Source of the DNA: Pseudomonas sp. NFACC02
GTDB lineage: Bacteria > Pseudomonadota > Gammaproteobacteria > Pseudomonadales > Pseudomonadaceae
Reading direction: 5' to 3'
DNA: 58,716 nt
NCBI RefSeq assembly: GCF_900110765.1
Contig: NZ_FOEO01000034.1
Coordinates: 1-58,716 of the forward strand
Shown: one piece after another, positions 35,175 through 44,194 of the stretch
How positions within the stretch are numbered: the stretch's first letter is position 1
How the letters are laid out: every line of letters begins with the position of its first letter
Notes under the pieces: model-generated
What the model was told of the DNA's origin: nothing
Seen by the model: only the letters and a program-made list of their open reading frames with translations
The model's database searches: none
Made by a program: the position numbers and the translations under genes

Positions 35175-36053
35175 TCAGCTCAACGTATTTCCCCTGAACT
35201 CCGCCCTCAACATCTCCACAAACGCCTCCCGTGCCGGGTGATGCTCGGCGTTTTCGTGCCAGTAGAACAGGTTGTCGATGGAGGTCAGCTCCGGGAATTC
35301 ATAACCGATCCAGCCCGAGCCTTTGTGGTACTGCTCGAACACGCCTTTGGGCACCAGCGCGACACCCGCGCCGGCACTGACGCAACCGACGATGGTGCCA
35401 TAGCTGGCGATGCTGATGATTGGCTGAGTCTGCCCGTTGTTCAGCAACCAGCGCTCGAGCGCCGCGCGGTAGGGGCACCCTTCCGGCCACATGAAAATCG
35501 ACTTGCCCTGCAGGTCGGCGGCGCTGCGAATCGGTCCGAGGGATTCGGCCGCGATCAACACCAGGTCCTCCCGATACATCGACGTTCGCTTTAACCGGGG
35601 GCGTTTGACGTCGATGGCGACAATCGCGCCGTCGAGTTTGTGATTCAGCGTGGCCTCCAGCAATTGCGGGCCTGTGCCGGTGGTCAATTCAAGTGACACG
35701 TCTGGATACCGTGCATGAAAGCGCGCGAGCAGTCGCGGCAGGCGTGAAGTGGCGGACGATTCGATGGCGCCGATGCGCAGGGGGCCTGACGGGGCGGCAT
35801 CCGGGTGTACCGCACGCTTGGCTTCTTCGGCGAGGCTGAGCATGCGGCCCGCGTAGGTCAGGAAGATTTCTCCCGCCGGGCTGATACGCAGCCCACGGCC
35901 ATGACGGAAGAACAACTCGGTCCCCAGCTCGCCTTCCAGCGCCTTGATGCGCGCGGTGATGTTCGACGGCACGCAATGCAGCGCCTCGGCGGCGCGCGCG
36001 ATGCTGCCGGTGTCGGCGACGGTCTTGAACATCCGAATCTGAGCCAGTTCCAT
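35175..36053 (-). CDS. LysR-family transcriptional regulator
   Basis: 292 residues. The HTH is AQIRMFKTVADTGSIARAAEA with CVPSNITARIKALEGELGTELF, the pattern of the subgroup often divergent from EamA exporters. The ATG follows AGGTGATGC. It is divergent from the EamA transporter at 36166 (112-nt spacer) and very likely controls it. Confidence 0.9.
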   Translation of the reverse strand: MELAQIRMFKTVADTGSIARAAEALHCVPSNITARIKALEGELGTELFFRHGRGLRISPAGEIFLTYAGRMLSLAEEAKRAVHPDAAPSGPLRIGAIESSATSRLPRLLARFHARYPDVSLELTTGTGPQLLEATLNHKLDGAIVAIDVKRPRLKRTSMYREDLVLIAAESLGPIRSAADLQGKSIFMWPEGCPYRAALERWLLNNGQTQPIISIASYGTIVGCVSAGAGVALVPKGVFEQYHKGSGWIGYEFPELTSIDNLFYWHENAEHHPAREAFVEMLRAEFRGNTLS

Positions 36054-36165
36054 GCATCACCTAAAGTGAACGATCGAGTCATTATTGTTCGGTTGTGGTG
36101 AGCATAGGTTGTTTCGATACTCGCAGCCAAGCGCGGGCAAACGTCTCGCGGACGGGGGCATCGAA

Positions 36166-37146
36166 ATGAGCGTGGCTAGTGAGTCGGTAGCAGGCATAAG
36201 CGGTTCTGACGGTTCGGGTGTGCGTTGGCAGGGGCTCAAAGTGGGCTTGGCGACGGTTTTCGTGGTGGCGTGCTGGGGCTTTTCGCCGACCGGGATTCGT
36301 CTGGGTTTGCAGGGGTACGACCCCGGTCATCTGGCCCTGCTGCGCTTTATCATCGCCTCGGTCTTCATGGCGATCATCGCCTCTGCACTGCGTATTTCGC
36401 TGCCGCGTCCGAGAGACCTTCCATTGCTGGGTGTGCTTGGCTTTTTTGCGGTCAGCCTGCACCACATCGCGCTGAACTTCGGCCAGGCCGGTGTCACGGC
36501 GGGTGCATCCAGCGTGCTGATTCAATCGATGCCACTGTTCAGCGCACTGCTTGCGCACTTTGTGTTCAAGGAGCGTGTGAGCGCATGGCGCTGGACCTGC
36601 GTGGCGTGGGGCCTGGTCGGCGTTGCAATTGTCATCACCGGGGATCGCGGGTTTGGTCAGGTTGACGCGCGCGGGCTGCTGGTCTTGCTCGCGGCATTCT
36701 CCTGGAGCGTGTACTTCTCGCTGCAGAAGCATTACAGCCACCGTTATGACGGCTTGACCATGGTCTGTTACACGGTTTGGGCGGGGACGGTTTTTCTGCT
36801 GGTTTACCTCCCCGGGTTGATGGGCGAAATCGTCAACGCGCCGCTGCGGGTGAACGTTGCCGTGGGTATCCTGGGTCTTTTTCCCAGTGCGTTGGCCTAC
36901 CTGGCGTGGGCTTACGTGCTTAAACACATGGACGTCAGCCGCGCATCCATGAGCCTGTACCTGACCCCGCCCATGGCAATCGCCATCGCCTCGGGGTTGC
37001 TGGGGGAAGTGCCGTCGGCGATGGTGGTCGTGGGCTCCGTGGTGGTGCTGAGCAGCGTGCTGGCGCTGAATCTGCGGCGGGAGCGGGTGAACCTGCCCCA
37101 ATCCTCCAGAAGAATCGATGAGCACTCCGGCAGCTCCCACAGGTGA
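36166..37146 (+). CDS. EamA-family (DMT) transporter
   Basis: 326 residues with ten predicted membrane segments in two EamA repeats: FVVACWGFSPTGIRLGLQGY through LRFIIASVFMA in the first, and GLLVLLAAFSWSVYFSLQKH in the second. The start at 36166 removes 27 improbable residues of the longer frame. DMT members export amino acids, drugs or metabolites. The divergent LysR gene is its expected regulator. Confidence 0.9.
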   Translation: MSVASESVAGISGSDGSGVRWQGLKVGLATVFVVACWGFSPTGIRLGLQGYDPGHLALLRFIIASVFMAIIASALRISLPRPRDLPLLGVLGFFAVSLHHIALNFGQAGVTAGASSVLIQSMPLFSALLAHFVFKERVSAWRWTCVAWGLVGVAIVITGDRGFGQVDARGLLVLLAAFSWSVYFSLQKHYSHRYDGLTMVCYTVWAGTVFLLVYLPGLMGEIVNAPLRVNVAVGILGLFPSALAYLAWAYVLKHMDVSRASMSLYLTPPMAIAIASGLLGEVPSAMVVVGSVVVLSSVLALNLRRERVNLPQSSRRIDEHSGSSHR

Positions 37147-37274
37147 GTGGTGCTTCAGAGATCTGAGCTTGATTCGTGATCTGCAGGCAATAGTCATTTG
37201 GCCTGAGCTGTCTTTTTAGTCATGAATCACGCGCCGATACTGATGCCATTACTCATTGCAGGAGGAATCATTTC

Positions 37275-38174
37275 ATGAACGTCTTCATTACCGGCGCCGC
37301 AGGGTTTATCGGTGGCTCCATCGCCACCGGCCTGGTCAAGAAAGGCCATCACGTCACAGGGCTGGTGCGTAGCGCCGAGCAGGCGCAGGAGCTGAAAGCA
37401 CTTGGCATCGTTCCGGTGATCGGCACCCTGGACGACACCGCTCTGTTGATCGAGCAAGCCCGTAAAGCCGATGGCGTGATCAACGCGGCCAGCAGCGATC
37501 ACCGTGGCGCGGTCGAGGCGTTGATTGACGGGTTGAAGGGTTCGAACAAGCCGTTTCTGCACACCAGCGGTTCGAGCATCGTCGGCGACGCCTCCGGCGG
37601 CAAAGGCACCGACAAGATCTACTACGAAGGTCAGCTGCCCGCCGCAACACCTGACAAGGCCGCGCGGGTCGCCATCGACGATCTGGTCATTGCCGCCGCG
37701 AAAGACGGCGTGCGTTCGGCGGTGCTTTGCAACACCTTGATCTACGGCCACAGCCTGGGCGTGAACCGTGACAGCGTGCAGTTGCCGCGGCTGATCAAAC
37801 AGGCGCGCAAAAGCGGTGTGGTTCGCCATGTCGGCACCGGCGGCAACATCTGGTCCAACGTGCACATCAATGACGTGGTCGATCTGTATGCGCTGGCGCT
37901 GGAAAAGACTCCAGCGGGCACCTTCTACTTCGTCGAAAGCGGCGAAGCCTCGTTCCTCGACATGAGCAACGCCATTGCAGAGGCGATGCACCTGGGCAAG
38001 GCGCAGGACTGGCCGCTGAAAGACGCCGAAGCGGAGTGGGGTTATGAAATGGCCAATTACGGCCTGGGCTCCAACAGCCGGGTGCGCGGCAAGAACGCCC
38101 GGGAGTTGCTGGGCTGGACACCAAAAACCACCTCGGTGCTCGACTGGATCAGGCACGACATGCTCAAAGCCTGA
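37275..38174 (+). CDS. NAD-dependent epimerase/dehydratase-family protein (extended/atypical SDR)
   Basis: 299 residues. MNVFITGAAGFIGGSIATGL is the Rossmann dinucleotide motif TGxxGFIG. The central part has HTSGSSIVGDASGG, but I see no clear YxxxK, so it belongs to an atypical branch. The substrate is unknown. The ATG is preceded by GGAGGAATCATTTC, a strong site. It stands alone between the EamA gene and a REP pair. Confidence 0.85.
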   Translation: MNVFITGAAGFIGGSIATGLVKKGHHVTGLVRSAEQAQELKALGIVPVIGTLDDTALLIEQARKADGVINAASSDHRGAVEALIDGLKGSNKPFLHTSGSSIVGDASGGKGTDKIYYEGQLPAATPDKAARVAIDDLVIAAAKDGVRSAVLCNTLIYGHSLGVNRDSVQLPRLIKQARKSGVVRHVGTGGNIWSNVHINDVVDLYALALEKTPAGTFYFVESGEASFLDMSNAIAEAMHLGKAQDWPLKDAEAEWGYEMANYGLGSNSRVRGKNARELLGWTPKTTSVLDWIRHDMLKA

Positions 38175-38184
38175 ATCGCAGATC

Positions 38185-38310
38185 TGTAGGAGCGCGCTTG
38201 CCCGCGATCTGGCGCGCAGCGGCAGTAAACCGGTTGATGCGGTCAGTGCAACCGGGTAAGAGGTTGATACGACTGCTGCGCAGCCGATCGCGGGCAAGCG
38301 CGCTCCTACA
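38185..38310. repeat. REP pair (TGTAGGAGCGCGC type)
   Basis: TGTAGGAGCGCGCTTGCCCG and its inverted copy CGGGCAAGCGCGCTCCTACA frame about 85 nt with GCGCGCAGCGGCAG near the left arm and CTGCGCAGCCGATCG near the right arm. It lies directly after the SDR gene. Confidence 0.9.
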
Positions 38311-38318
38311 GTTACGCG

Positions 38319-38352
38319 CAACGGCGGCCATCTTCGGGTGGCCGTTTGCGTT
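38319..38352 (+). terminator. Hairpin after the SDR gene
   Basis: GGCCATC - TTCG - GGTGGCC, extended by AAC/GTT across a three-base bulge, is followed by TGCGTTTC. It is the likely end of the SDR transcript, about 150 nt after its stop and beyond the REP pair. The T-run is short. Confidence 0.5.
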
Positions 38353-38468
38353 TCAGTGAAGTTTCATCATTAATGAGCCACTGGACCTTTAGTCTCGTCA
38401 GCGTTCAGACAGCTTCCATACAGCACGCGCGTACGAAGCTGTCCCCCTGCGCTCATTAAGGAAGCCCT

Positions 38469-40136
38469 ATGCGAGTCGTGACATTTAAAACCCTCGCCTT
38501 ATCGGTCGTTTTCGCCGTCAGTTCGCCCGTGTACGCCATTGCGCTGGAAGGCGGAGCCGTGGCCGCGCCTGACCAGTACGGCGCCGACGTGGCCGCGCAG
38601 ATCCTGAAAAAAGGCGGCAATGCGGTCGACGCCGCCGTCGCTACGGCGTTCACCCTGGCCGTGACCTACCCCGAAGCTGGCAACATTGGCGGTGGCGGGT
38701 TCATGACCCTGTTCATGAAGGGCAAACCTTACTTTCTCGACTACCGCGAAACCGCCCCCAAAGCCGCCAGCCGCAACATGTACCTGGATGAGAAGGGCGA
38801 CGTGATCCCGGGCATGAGCCTGGTGGGCGCTCGCGCATCCGGCGTGCCCGGTACGGTGATGGGGTTGTGGGAAGCGCATCAGAAGTTCGGCAAGCTGCCG
38901 TGGGCCGAGTTGCTGACCCCCGCCATCGGCTATGCGAAAAACGGTTTCAAAGTGGCCGACAAGCAATACATGTACGGCGAAGCTGCGATCAAACAGCTCA
39001 ATGGCAAGACCAACTTCGGCGACTATTTTGGCGGGATGAAGGCGGGGGAGACGTTTCGTCAGCCGGAACTGGCCAAGACGCTCGAGCGGATCGCGGACAA
39101 GGGCGCGAACGAGTTTTACCAGGGCGAGACCGCTAATCTGCTGGTCGCGCAAATGCAGCACGACAACGGCTTGATCACCAAACAGGATCTGGCCGATTAC
39201 AAAGCCGTGTGGCGTAAGCCGTTGCGCGTCAACTTCGATGGGAACACCCTCTATACCGCGCCCCTCCCAAGTTCCGGCGGTGTGGCGTTGGCGCAGTTGA
39301 TCGGCATCAAGCAGCAATTGAGTGACGATTTCAAAGGCGTGCCACTCAACTCGGCGCGCTAAATTCACCTGTTGGCGGAAATCGAAAAGCGCGTATTCGC
39401 CGACCGCGCCAACTACTTGGGCGACCCTGATTTTTCACAGGCGCCGGTGAGCCAACTGACCGACCATGTGTATCTGGTTCAGCGCGCCCATGAGGTGAAC
39501 CCGAACGCGATTTCTCCCACCGAGCACATCAAGGCCGGGCTCGAATCGCACCAGACCACCCACTTCTCCATCGTCGATTCCAAGGGCAACGCGGTCAGCA
39601 ACACCTACACCTTGAACTGGGATTACGGCAGTGGCGTGGTGGTCAAGGGTGCGGGCTTTTTGATGAACGACGAGATGGACGACTTCAGCGCCAAACCGGG
39701 TGTGGCCAATGCCTTCGGTGTGGTGGGCGGCGATGCCAACGCCATCGAGCCGGGCAAGCGCATGTTGTCGTCGATGAGCCCAAGCCTTGTGACACGCGAC
39801 GGCGCAGTGACCCTGGTGCTGGGCACCCCGGGCGGGTCGCGGATTTTCACCACGGTCTTTCAGGTGCTGAACAACCTCTACGATTTCCACATGCCGTTGA
39901 AGGATGCCGTGGCCGCGGCGCGAGTGCATCACCAACTGTTGCCAAAGGACACAATCTTTACCGAGAAATTCGCGCCTTTGCCGACCCCGGTAGTCGAAGA
40001 GCTTGAAACCATGGGCTACACGCTCAAGGATCAGGGTTGGTCGATGGGCAATGTGCAGGCAATCAAAATCGACGGCACGAAAGTCGAAACCGCGTCCGAC
40101 CCGCGTGGGCGGGGAGTGGGGAAAGTGGTGAAGTGA
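38469..40136 (+). pseudogene. ggt: Gamma-glutamyltransferase interrupted by one in-frame stop
   Basis: 556 codons in one frame, near the usual GGT length (about 580), with a single TAA at 39360-39362. The text around it reads NSAR-stop-IHLLAEIEKRVFADRA, and family members have Tyr at that place (YIHLLAE), so one base change TAC/TAT to TAA explains it. The N-terminus has a signal peptide (VVFAVSSPVYA). The first 297 residues hold most of the large subunit; the second part holds QTTHFSIVD, whose first Thr (codon 39555-39557) is the autoprocessing nucleophile and catalytic residue. As read, neither piece can make active enzyme alone. A sequencing error would restore a normal GGT, which transfers or hydrolyses glutathione's gamma-glutamyl group in the periplasm. 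Confidence 0.9.
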
Positions 40137-40139
40137 CCG

Positions 40140-40252
40140 GCTGATGGTTCCCACGCTCTGCGTGGGAAAGCATTCTGGACGCTCCGCGTCCGTATAGAGT
40201 GACGCGGAGCGTCACGGTCGGCATTCCCCACGCGGAGCGTGGGAACGATCAC
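40140..40252. repeat. Palindromic repeat (GTTCCCACGC type)
   Basis: GTTCCCACGCTCTGCGTGGGAA and ACGCGGAGCGTGGGAACGAT frame inner GGACGCTCCGCGTCC and ACGCGGAGCGTCAC palindromes. This compact, highly structured element is a familiar Pseudomonas intergenic repeat. It begins just after the ggt stop. Confidence 0.9.
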
Positions 40253-40254
40253 AG

Positions 40255-40545
40255 TATCAGCGTCGTGCTCAGGTATTCGGCACGACGCGGACCCTGTAGG
40301 AGCCGTCCGAGGTTACGAGGGCAGCGAATGCGGTGTATCAGTCACCGTTGATGGCGCTGACCCAATGCTTTCGCCAGCAAGCCGGCTCCCACACGTCTGC
40401 GGTCTGGACATAAGTTCGTGAGTCAGCCCGGACGCTGTAGGAGCCGTCCGAGGTTACGAGGCGGTGGGTCAGTCACTGTAGATGACGCTGACCTGACGCA
40501 TTCGTCGGGATGCCGCCCAGACCAGGCTCACTCCCACAGGTTTTA
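40255..40545. repeat. Compound intergenic repeat, two GTCCGAGGTTACGAG copies
   Basis: TGTAGGAGCCGTCCGAGGTT occurs at about 40293 and again at about 40437, each followed by a GGTGT or GGTGG plus TCAGTCAC block and a GCTGACC block. The leading AGTATCAGCGTCGTGC part repeats that at 35013. The 450-nt gap 40137-40586 holds only this and the GTTCCCACGC element; no gene is seen. Confidence 0.75.
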
Positions 40546-40586
40546 TGTTCTCCGCGATTCTGCGGCGAACCCGTCACGACGACCTG

Positions 40587-42170
40587 TTAATGATGCTCAC
40601 GCGTCGCACGGAATTTGATGTCCGGCCAGCGCTCTTCCATCAAGGCCAGATTGACCCGGGTGGGCGCCAGGTAGGTCAGGTGACCGCCGCCGTCCAGTGC
40701 CAGGTTTTCCACCGCCTTGTTCTCGAATTCCTCGAGCTTCTTCTTGTCGCTGCAGTCGATCCAACGGGCTGACCACACGGTGATCGGCTCGTAGGCGCAT
40801 TCGACCTTGTACTCTTCCTTCAAGCGACTGGCGACCACATCGAACTGCAGCACCCCGACGGCGCCGAGGATGATGTCGTTGCTGCGTGTCGGGAAGAACA
40901 CCTGCGTGGCGCCTTCTTCGGCCAACTGTTGCAGACCCTGACGCAATTGCTTGGATTTCAGCGGGTCCTTCAGACGGACACGACGGAACAGTTCCGGCGC
41001 GAAGTGCGGAATGCCGGTGAAGCCCAGCGCTTCGCCTTCGGTGAAGGTGTCGCCGATCTGGATCGTGCCGTGGTTGTGCAGGCCGATGATGTCGCCAGCG
41101 TAGGCTTCTTCCAACTGTTCACGCTCGCTGGAGAAGAAGGTGAGCGCGTCACCGATGCGGACATCCTTGCCGGTGCGGACGTGGCGCATTTTCATGCCCT
41201 TGTCGTACTTGCCCGAACAGATGCGCATGAAGGCGATACGGTCCCGGTGTTTGGGGTCCATGTTCGCCTGAATCTTGAACACGAAGCCGGAGAATTTCTC
41301 TTCGACCGGCTCGACGGTGCGCTCGTTGGCGACCCGTGGCAGCGGCAGCGGCGCCCAGTCGACGACCGCGTCCAGCACGTGATCGACACCGAAGTTGCCG
41401 AGTGCCGTACCGAAGAACACCGGCGTCAACTGACCGTCCAGGAACTCCTGCTGATCGAAGGTGTGGCAGGCGCCCTGAACCAGCTCAAGCTGCTCGACGA
41501 AACGGTCGTATTCGTCGCCCAGGTGGGCGCGGGCCTCGTCGGAATCCAGCTTCTGGATGATCCTGGTTTCGGTGCGTTCGTGACCGTGGCCAGCGGTGTA
41601 GACGATGATGTAGTCGTCGGCCAGGTGATACACGCCCTTGAAATCACGGTAGCAGCCAATCGGCCAGGTGATCGGCGCGGCCTTGATCTTCAGGACCGCT
41701 TCGATCTCGTCGAGCAGCTCGATCGGGTCGCGGATGTCGCGGTCCAGCTTGTTGATGAAGCTGACGATCGGCGTGTCGCGCAGACGGCAGACGTCCATCA
41801 GCGCGATGGTACGCGGCTCTACGCCCTTACCGCCGTCGAGCACCATCAGCGCCGAGTCCACCGCGGTCAGGGTGCGGTAGGTGTCTTCGGAGAAGTCTTC
41901 GTGGCCCGGGGTGTCGAGCAGGTTGATCATGTGTTCGCGATACGGGAACTGCATGACCGACGTGGTAATGGAAATACCACGCTGCTTTTCCATCTCCATC
42001 CAGTCGGAGGTGGCATGGCGATCGGATTTACGGGATTTGACCGTACCGGCGACGGCAATGGCCTTGCCCATCAGCAGCAGCTTTTCGGTGATGGTGGTCT
42101 TACCGGCGTCCGGGTGAGAAATAATGGCGAAAGTGCGGCGTTTCGCGACTTCGGCGGCCTGTCTGGTCAT
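40587..42170 (-). CDS. prfC: Peptide chain release factor 3
   Basis: 527 residues, the normal RF3 length. This translational GTPase removes RF1/RF2 from the ribosome after termination. G1 is SHPDAGKTTITEKLLL, G3 DTPGHEDFSEDTYRT, and G4 FINKLDRDIRDP. Domains II and III follow, with the RF3-type GSVGVLQFDV-like stretch (ILGAVGVLQFDVVASRLKEE). It is divergent from the ABC transporter genes. A TATAAT box on the minus strand 39 nt before the start is a likely promoter. Confidence 0.98.
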   Translation of the reverse strand: MTRQAAEVAKRRTFAIISHPDAGKTTITEKLLLMGKAIAVAGTVKSRKSDRHATSDWMEMEKQRGISITTSVMQFPYREHMINLLDTPGHEDFSEDTYRTLTAVDSALMVLDGGKGVEPRTIALMDVCRLRDTPIVSFINKLDRDIRDPIELLDEIEAVLKIKAAPITWPIGCYRDFKGVYHLADDYIIVYTAGHGHERTETRIIQKLDSDEARAHLGDEYDRFVEQLELVQGACHTFDQQEFLDGQLTPVFFGTALGNFGVDHVLDAVVDWAPLPLPRVANERTVEPVEEKFSGFVFKIQANMDPKHRDRIAFMRICSGKYDKGMKMRHVRTGKDVRIGDALTFFSSEREQLEEAYAGDIIGLHNHGTIQIGDTFTEGEALGFTGIPHFAPELFRRVRLKDPLKSKQLRQGLQQLAEEGATQVFFPTRSNDIILGAVGVLQFDVVASRLKEEYKVECAYEPITVWSARWIDCSDKKKLEEFENKAVENLALDGGGHLTYLAPTRVNLALMEERWPDIKFRATREHH

Positions 42171-42208
42171 GGGAAATCGCCCGAGAGGTGATTCAAAAAA
42201 GGGCCGGG

Positions 42209-42214
42209 ATTATA
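42209..42214 (-). promoter_or_regulatory. Candidate -10 box for prfC
   Basis: ATTATA on the plus strand reads TATAAT, a perfect -10 hexamer, on the minus strand about 39 nt upstream of the prfC start. The matching -35 (TCGGTT at 17 nt) is poor, so the assignment is tentative. Confidence 0.4.
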
Positions 42215-42429
42215 GCCTAAATGAAGGCGATAACCGAACCGTTCAGTCGATAAAGGGTGGCCAAATAGCATCTCACGTGGGAACCTTTGCGGCTGTGGAG
42301 GCGTCCACTCCCTCGTAACGACACGTTGCCGGGGCTGCAAAATCAGCAAGTTAGCTTGACGAAGCTGCGCTCATGGCTTGTGTTTTCGCCGAGGTTCAAC
42401 CCTTCCCGGCGACCCACCCGCTGCTCTTC

Positions 42430-42441
42430 GCGAACGTTCGC
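42430..42441. promoter_or_regulatory. Perfect 12-bp palindrome upstream of the osmoprotectant transporter
   Basis: GCGAACGTTCGC lies 63 nt before the first permease start. It is the only strong symmetric site I saw in the 333-nt intergenic region 42171-42503, which holds no gene and otherwise only the prfC -10 candidate. It could be an operator, but no known regulator motif was matched. Confidence 0.3.
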
Positions 42442-42503
42442 AGACTGCCTGACAAGGCCAGCTCCACGCGAGGCGTTCGCCGACTGAAATAAGGAGTCCG
42501 CCC

Positions 42504-43217
42504 GTGGCTAATCGCTATGGCAAGGGGCTAATGGGAGGTGTGATTGTCATCGCACTCCTGGCCCTGCTGGTCCAATGGATCGGCATCAATACCATCAGGC
42601 AGTATCAGGACGATCTGCTGTTTTACCTGCAAGCTCATGTGATGCTGGTGCTGGCATCGATGCTGGCGGCACTGGTGGTCGGAATCCCGACCGGCATTGT
42701 CTTGAGCCGACCGAACATGGTTGGCCGCGCCGAACGCTTCATGCAGATCTTCAACATTGGTAACACCGTTCCTCCTCTCGCCGTTCTCGCCATTGCCCTG
42801 GGTGTTCTGGGTATTGGCAGCGGGCCTGCGATCTTCGCTTTATTCCTCGCTTCGTTGTTGCCCATCGTGCGCAACACCTACGAAGGCCTGAAAAACGTTC
42901 AGGGTTCTCTCAAGGAAGCTGCCATCGGCATCGGCATGACACCGCGTCAGGTGTTGTGGCGCGTCGAGCTGCCCAATGCCGTGCCGATCATCATCGGTGG
43001 CGTGCGGGTTGCGCTGGCGATCAACGTCGGCACCGCGCCGCTCGCCTTCCTGATCGGTGCCAACAGCCTTGGCAGCCTGATCTTCCCCGGCATTGCCCTG
43101 AACAATCAGCCGCAACTGATACTGGGCGCCGCATGTACTGCGTTGCTGGCCCTGCTCCTCGATGGCGCCGTGACCCTGGCAAGCCGTCTGTGGCTGGAAC
43201 GTGGCCTCGCTCGTTGA
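42504..43217 (+). CDS. Osmoprotectant (glycine betaine/choline-type) ABC transporter permease
   Basis: 237 residues of the OpuBB/OpuCB-type permease family, about six membrane segments. The cytoplasmic loop GSLKEAAIGIGMTPRQVLWRVELP is the EAA motif that contacts the ATPase. It starts at GTG (42504) with AAGGAG upstream. It is first of four genes: permease, binding protein, second permease, ATPase. With two permeases and a CBS-bearing ATPase it forms a complete importer for quaternary-amine osmolytes or related compounds. Which one cannot be told from sequence. Confidence 0.92.
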   Translation: MANRYGKGLMGGVIVIALLALLVQWIGINTIRQYQDDLLFYLQAHVMLVLASMLAALVVGIPTGIVLSRPNMVGRAERFMQIFNIGNTVPPLAVLAIALGVLGIGSGPAIFALFLASLLPIVRNTYEGLKNVQGSLKEAAIGIGMTPRQVLWRVELPNAVPIIIGGVRVALAINVGTAPLAFLIGANSLGSLIFPGIALNNQPQLILGAACTALLALLLDGAVTLASRLWLERGLAR

Positions 43218-43237
43218 GCGCAGAGAAAGGAATTCGC

Positions 43238-44194
43238 ATGAAGAAGTTATGCACATTAATACTGGGCGCCGGCCTGTTGTTGTCCGGATTTGCCCAAGCG
43301 GCCGAGCAACCGTTGCTACGCATTGGCGCACGTGTTTTCACCGAGCAGACCATCCTCGCCGAGCTGACCGCGCAATACCTGCGCGACAAGGGCTATCAGG
43401 TCCAGATCACTGGCGGCCTGGGCAGTAACCTGGCGCGCAGTGCGCAGGAATCCGGCCAGCTCGACATGCTCTGGGAGTACACCGGGGTCTCGTTGGTGTC
43501 CTACAACCATGTCAACGAAAAACTCGACAGCGAGCAGACCTATCAGCGGGTGAAAGAACTCGACGCGAAGAAAGGTCTGGTCTGGCTCTCGCCGTCAAAA
43601 TTCAACAACACCTATGCGCTGGCGCTGCCGGACAAGGTCGCCCGTCAGTACCCGCAGATCAACACCATCTCCGAACTGACCACCGTGCTCAAGGATGAGG
43701 CCGACAAGCATCATATCGTCGCCCTCGATACTGAGTTCGCCAACCGCTTCGACGGACTGGTGGGCATGGTCAAGCACTACGACATGAACCTGAGCCGCGA
43801 AAACACGCGCCAGATGGACGCCGGTCTCGTCTATACCGCGCTGCGCAATGGTCAGGTCTTCGCGGGGCTGGTCTACACCACAGACGGTCGCCTGAACGCG
43901 TTCAAACTCAAGGTGCTGAAAGACGACAAGCACTACTTCCCGGACTACACCGCAGCGCCGGTGATTCGCAAGGAATACCTGGACAAGCATCCGCAACTGG
44001 CCGAGCAGCTCAAACCGCTGGCAGCGTTGTTGGATGACCAGACAATGATCGGCCTGAACGCGCGCATCGACGTCGATCACGAAAGTCCTGCCGTCGTGGC
44101 CGCCGATTTCCTGCGCACGCATCCGATCAATCCCTCCGCTGACAGCGTGCCGATCAAACCCACGCCAGTAGAGCAGCAGGAGAAGAAACTATGA
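43238..44194 (+). CDS. Osmoprotectant ABC transporter substrate-binding protein
   Basis: 318 residues of the OpuAC/OsmF type. The signal peptide is MKKLCTLILGAGLLLSGFAQ with cleavage likely after AQA. The mature start EQPLLRIGARVFTEQTILAEL and the motif LDMLWEYTGVSLVSYNHV are typical for quaternary-amine binders. The longer frame from 42956 is a false extension; the ATG at 43238 follows GAAAGG. Its stop overlaps the next gene by four bases (ATGA). Confidence 0.93.
   Translation: MKKLCTLILGAGLLLSGFAQAAEQPLLRIGARVFTEQTILAELTAQYLRDKGYQVQITGGLGSNLARSAQESGQLDMLWEYTGVSLVSYNHVNEKLDSEQTYQRVKELDAKKGLVWLSPSKFNNTYALALPDKVARQYPQINTISELTTVLKDEADKHHIVALDTEFANRFDGLVGMVKHYDMNLSRENTRQMDAGLVYTALRNGQVFAGLVYTTDGRLNAFKLKVLKDDKHYFPDYTAAPVIRKEYLDKHPQLAEQLKPLAALLDDQTMIGLNARIDVDHESPAVVAADFLRTHPINPSADSVPIKPTPVEQQEKKL

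Noticed and set aside
39363..40136. The second half of ggt as a separate functional gene.
   Set aside because: It would start at a TTG without a ribosome-binding site, has no signal peptide, and lacks the first part of the large subunit.
40929..42191. A 420-codon plus-strand frame opposite prfC.
   Set aside because: prfC is complete and highly conserved on the other strand.
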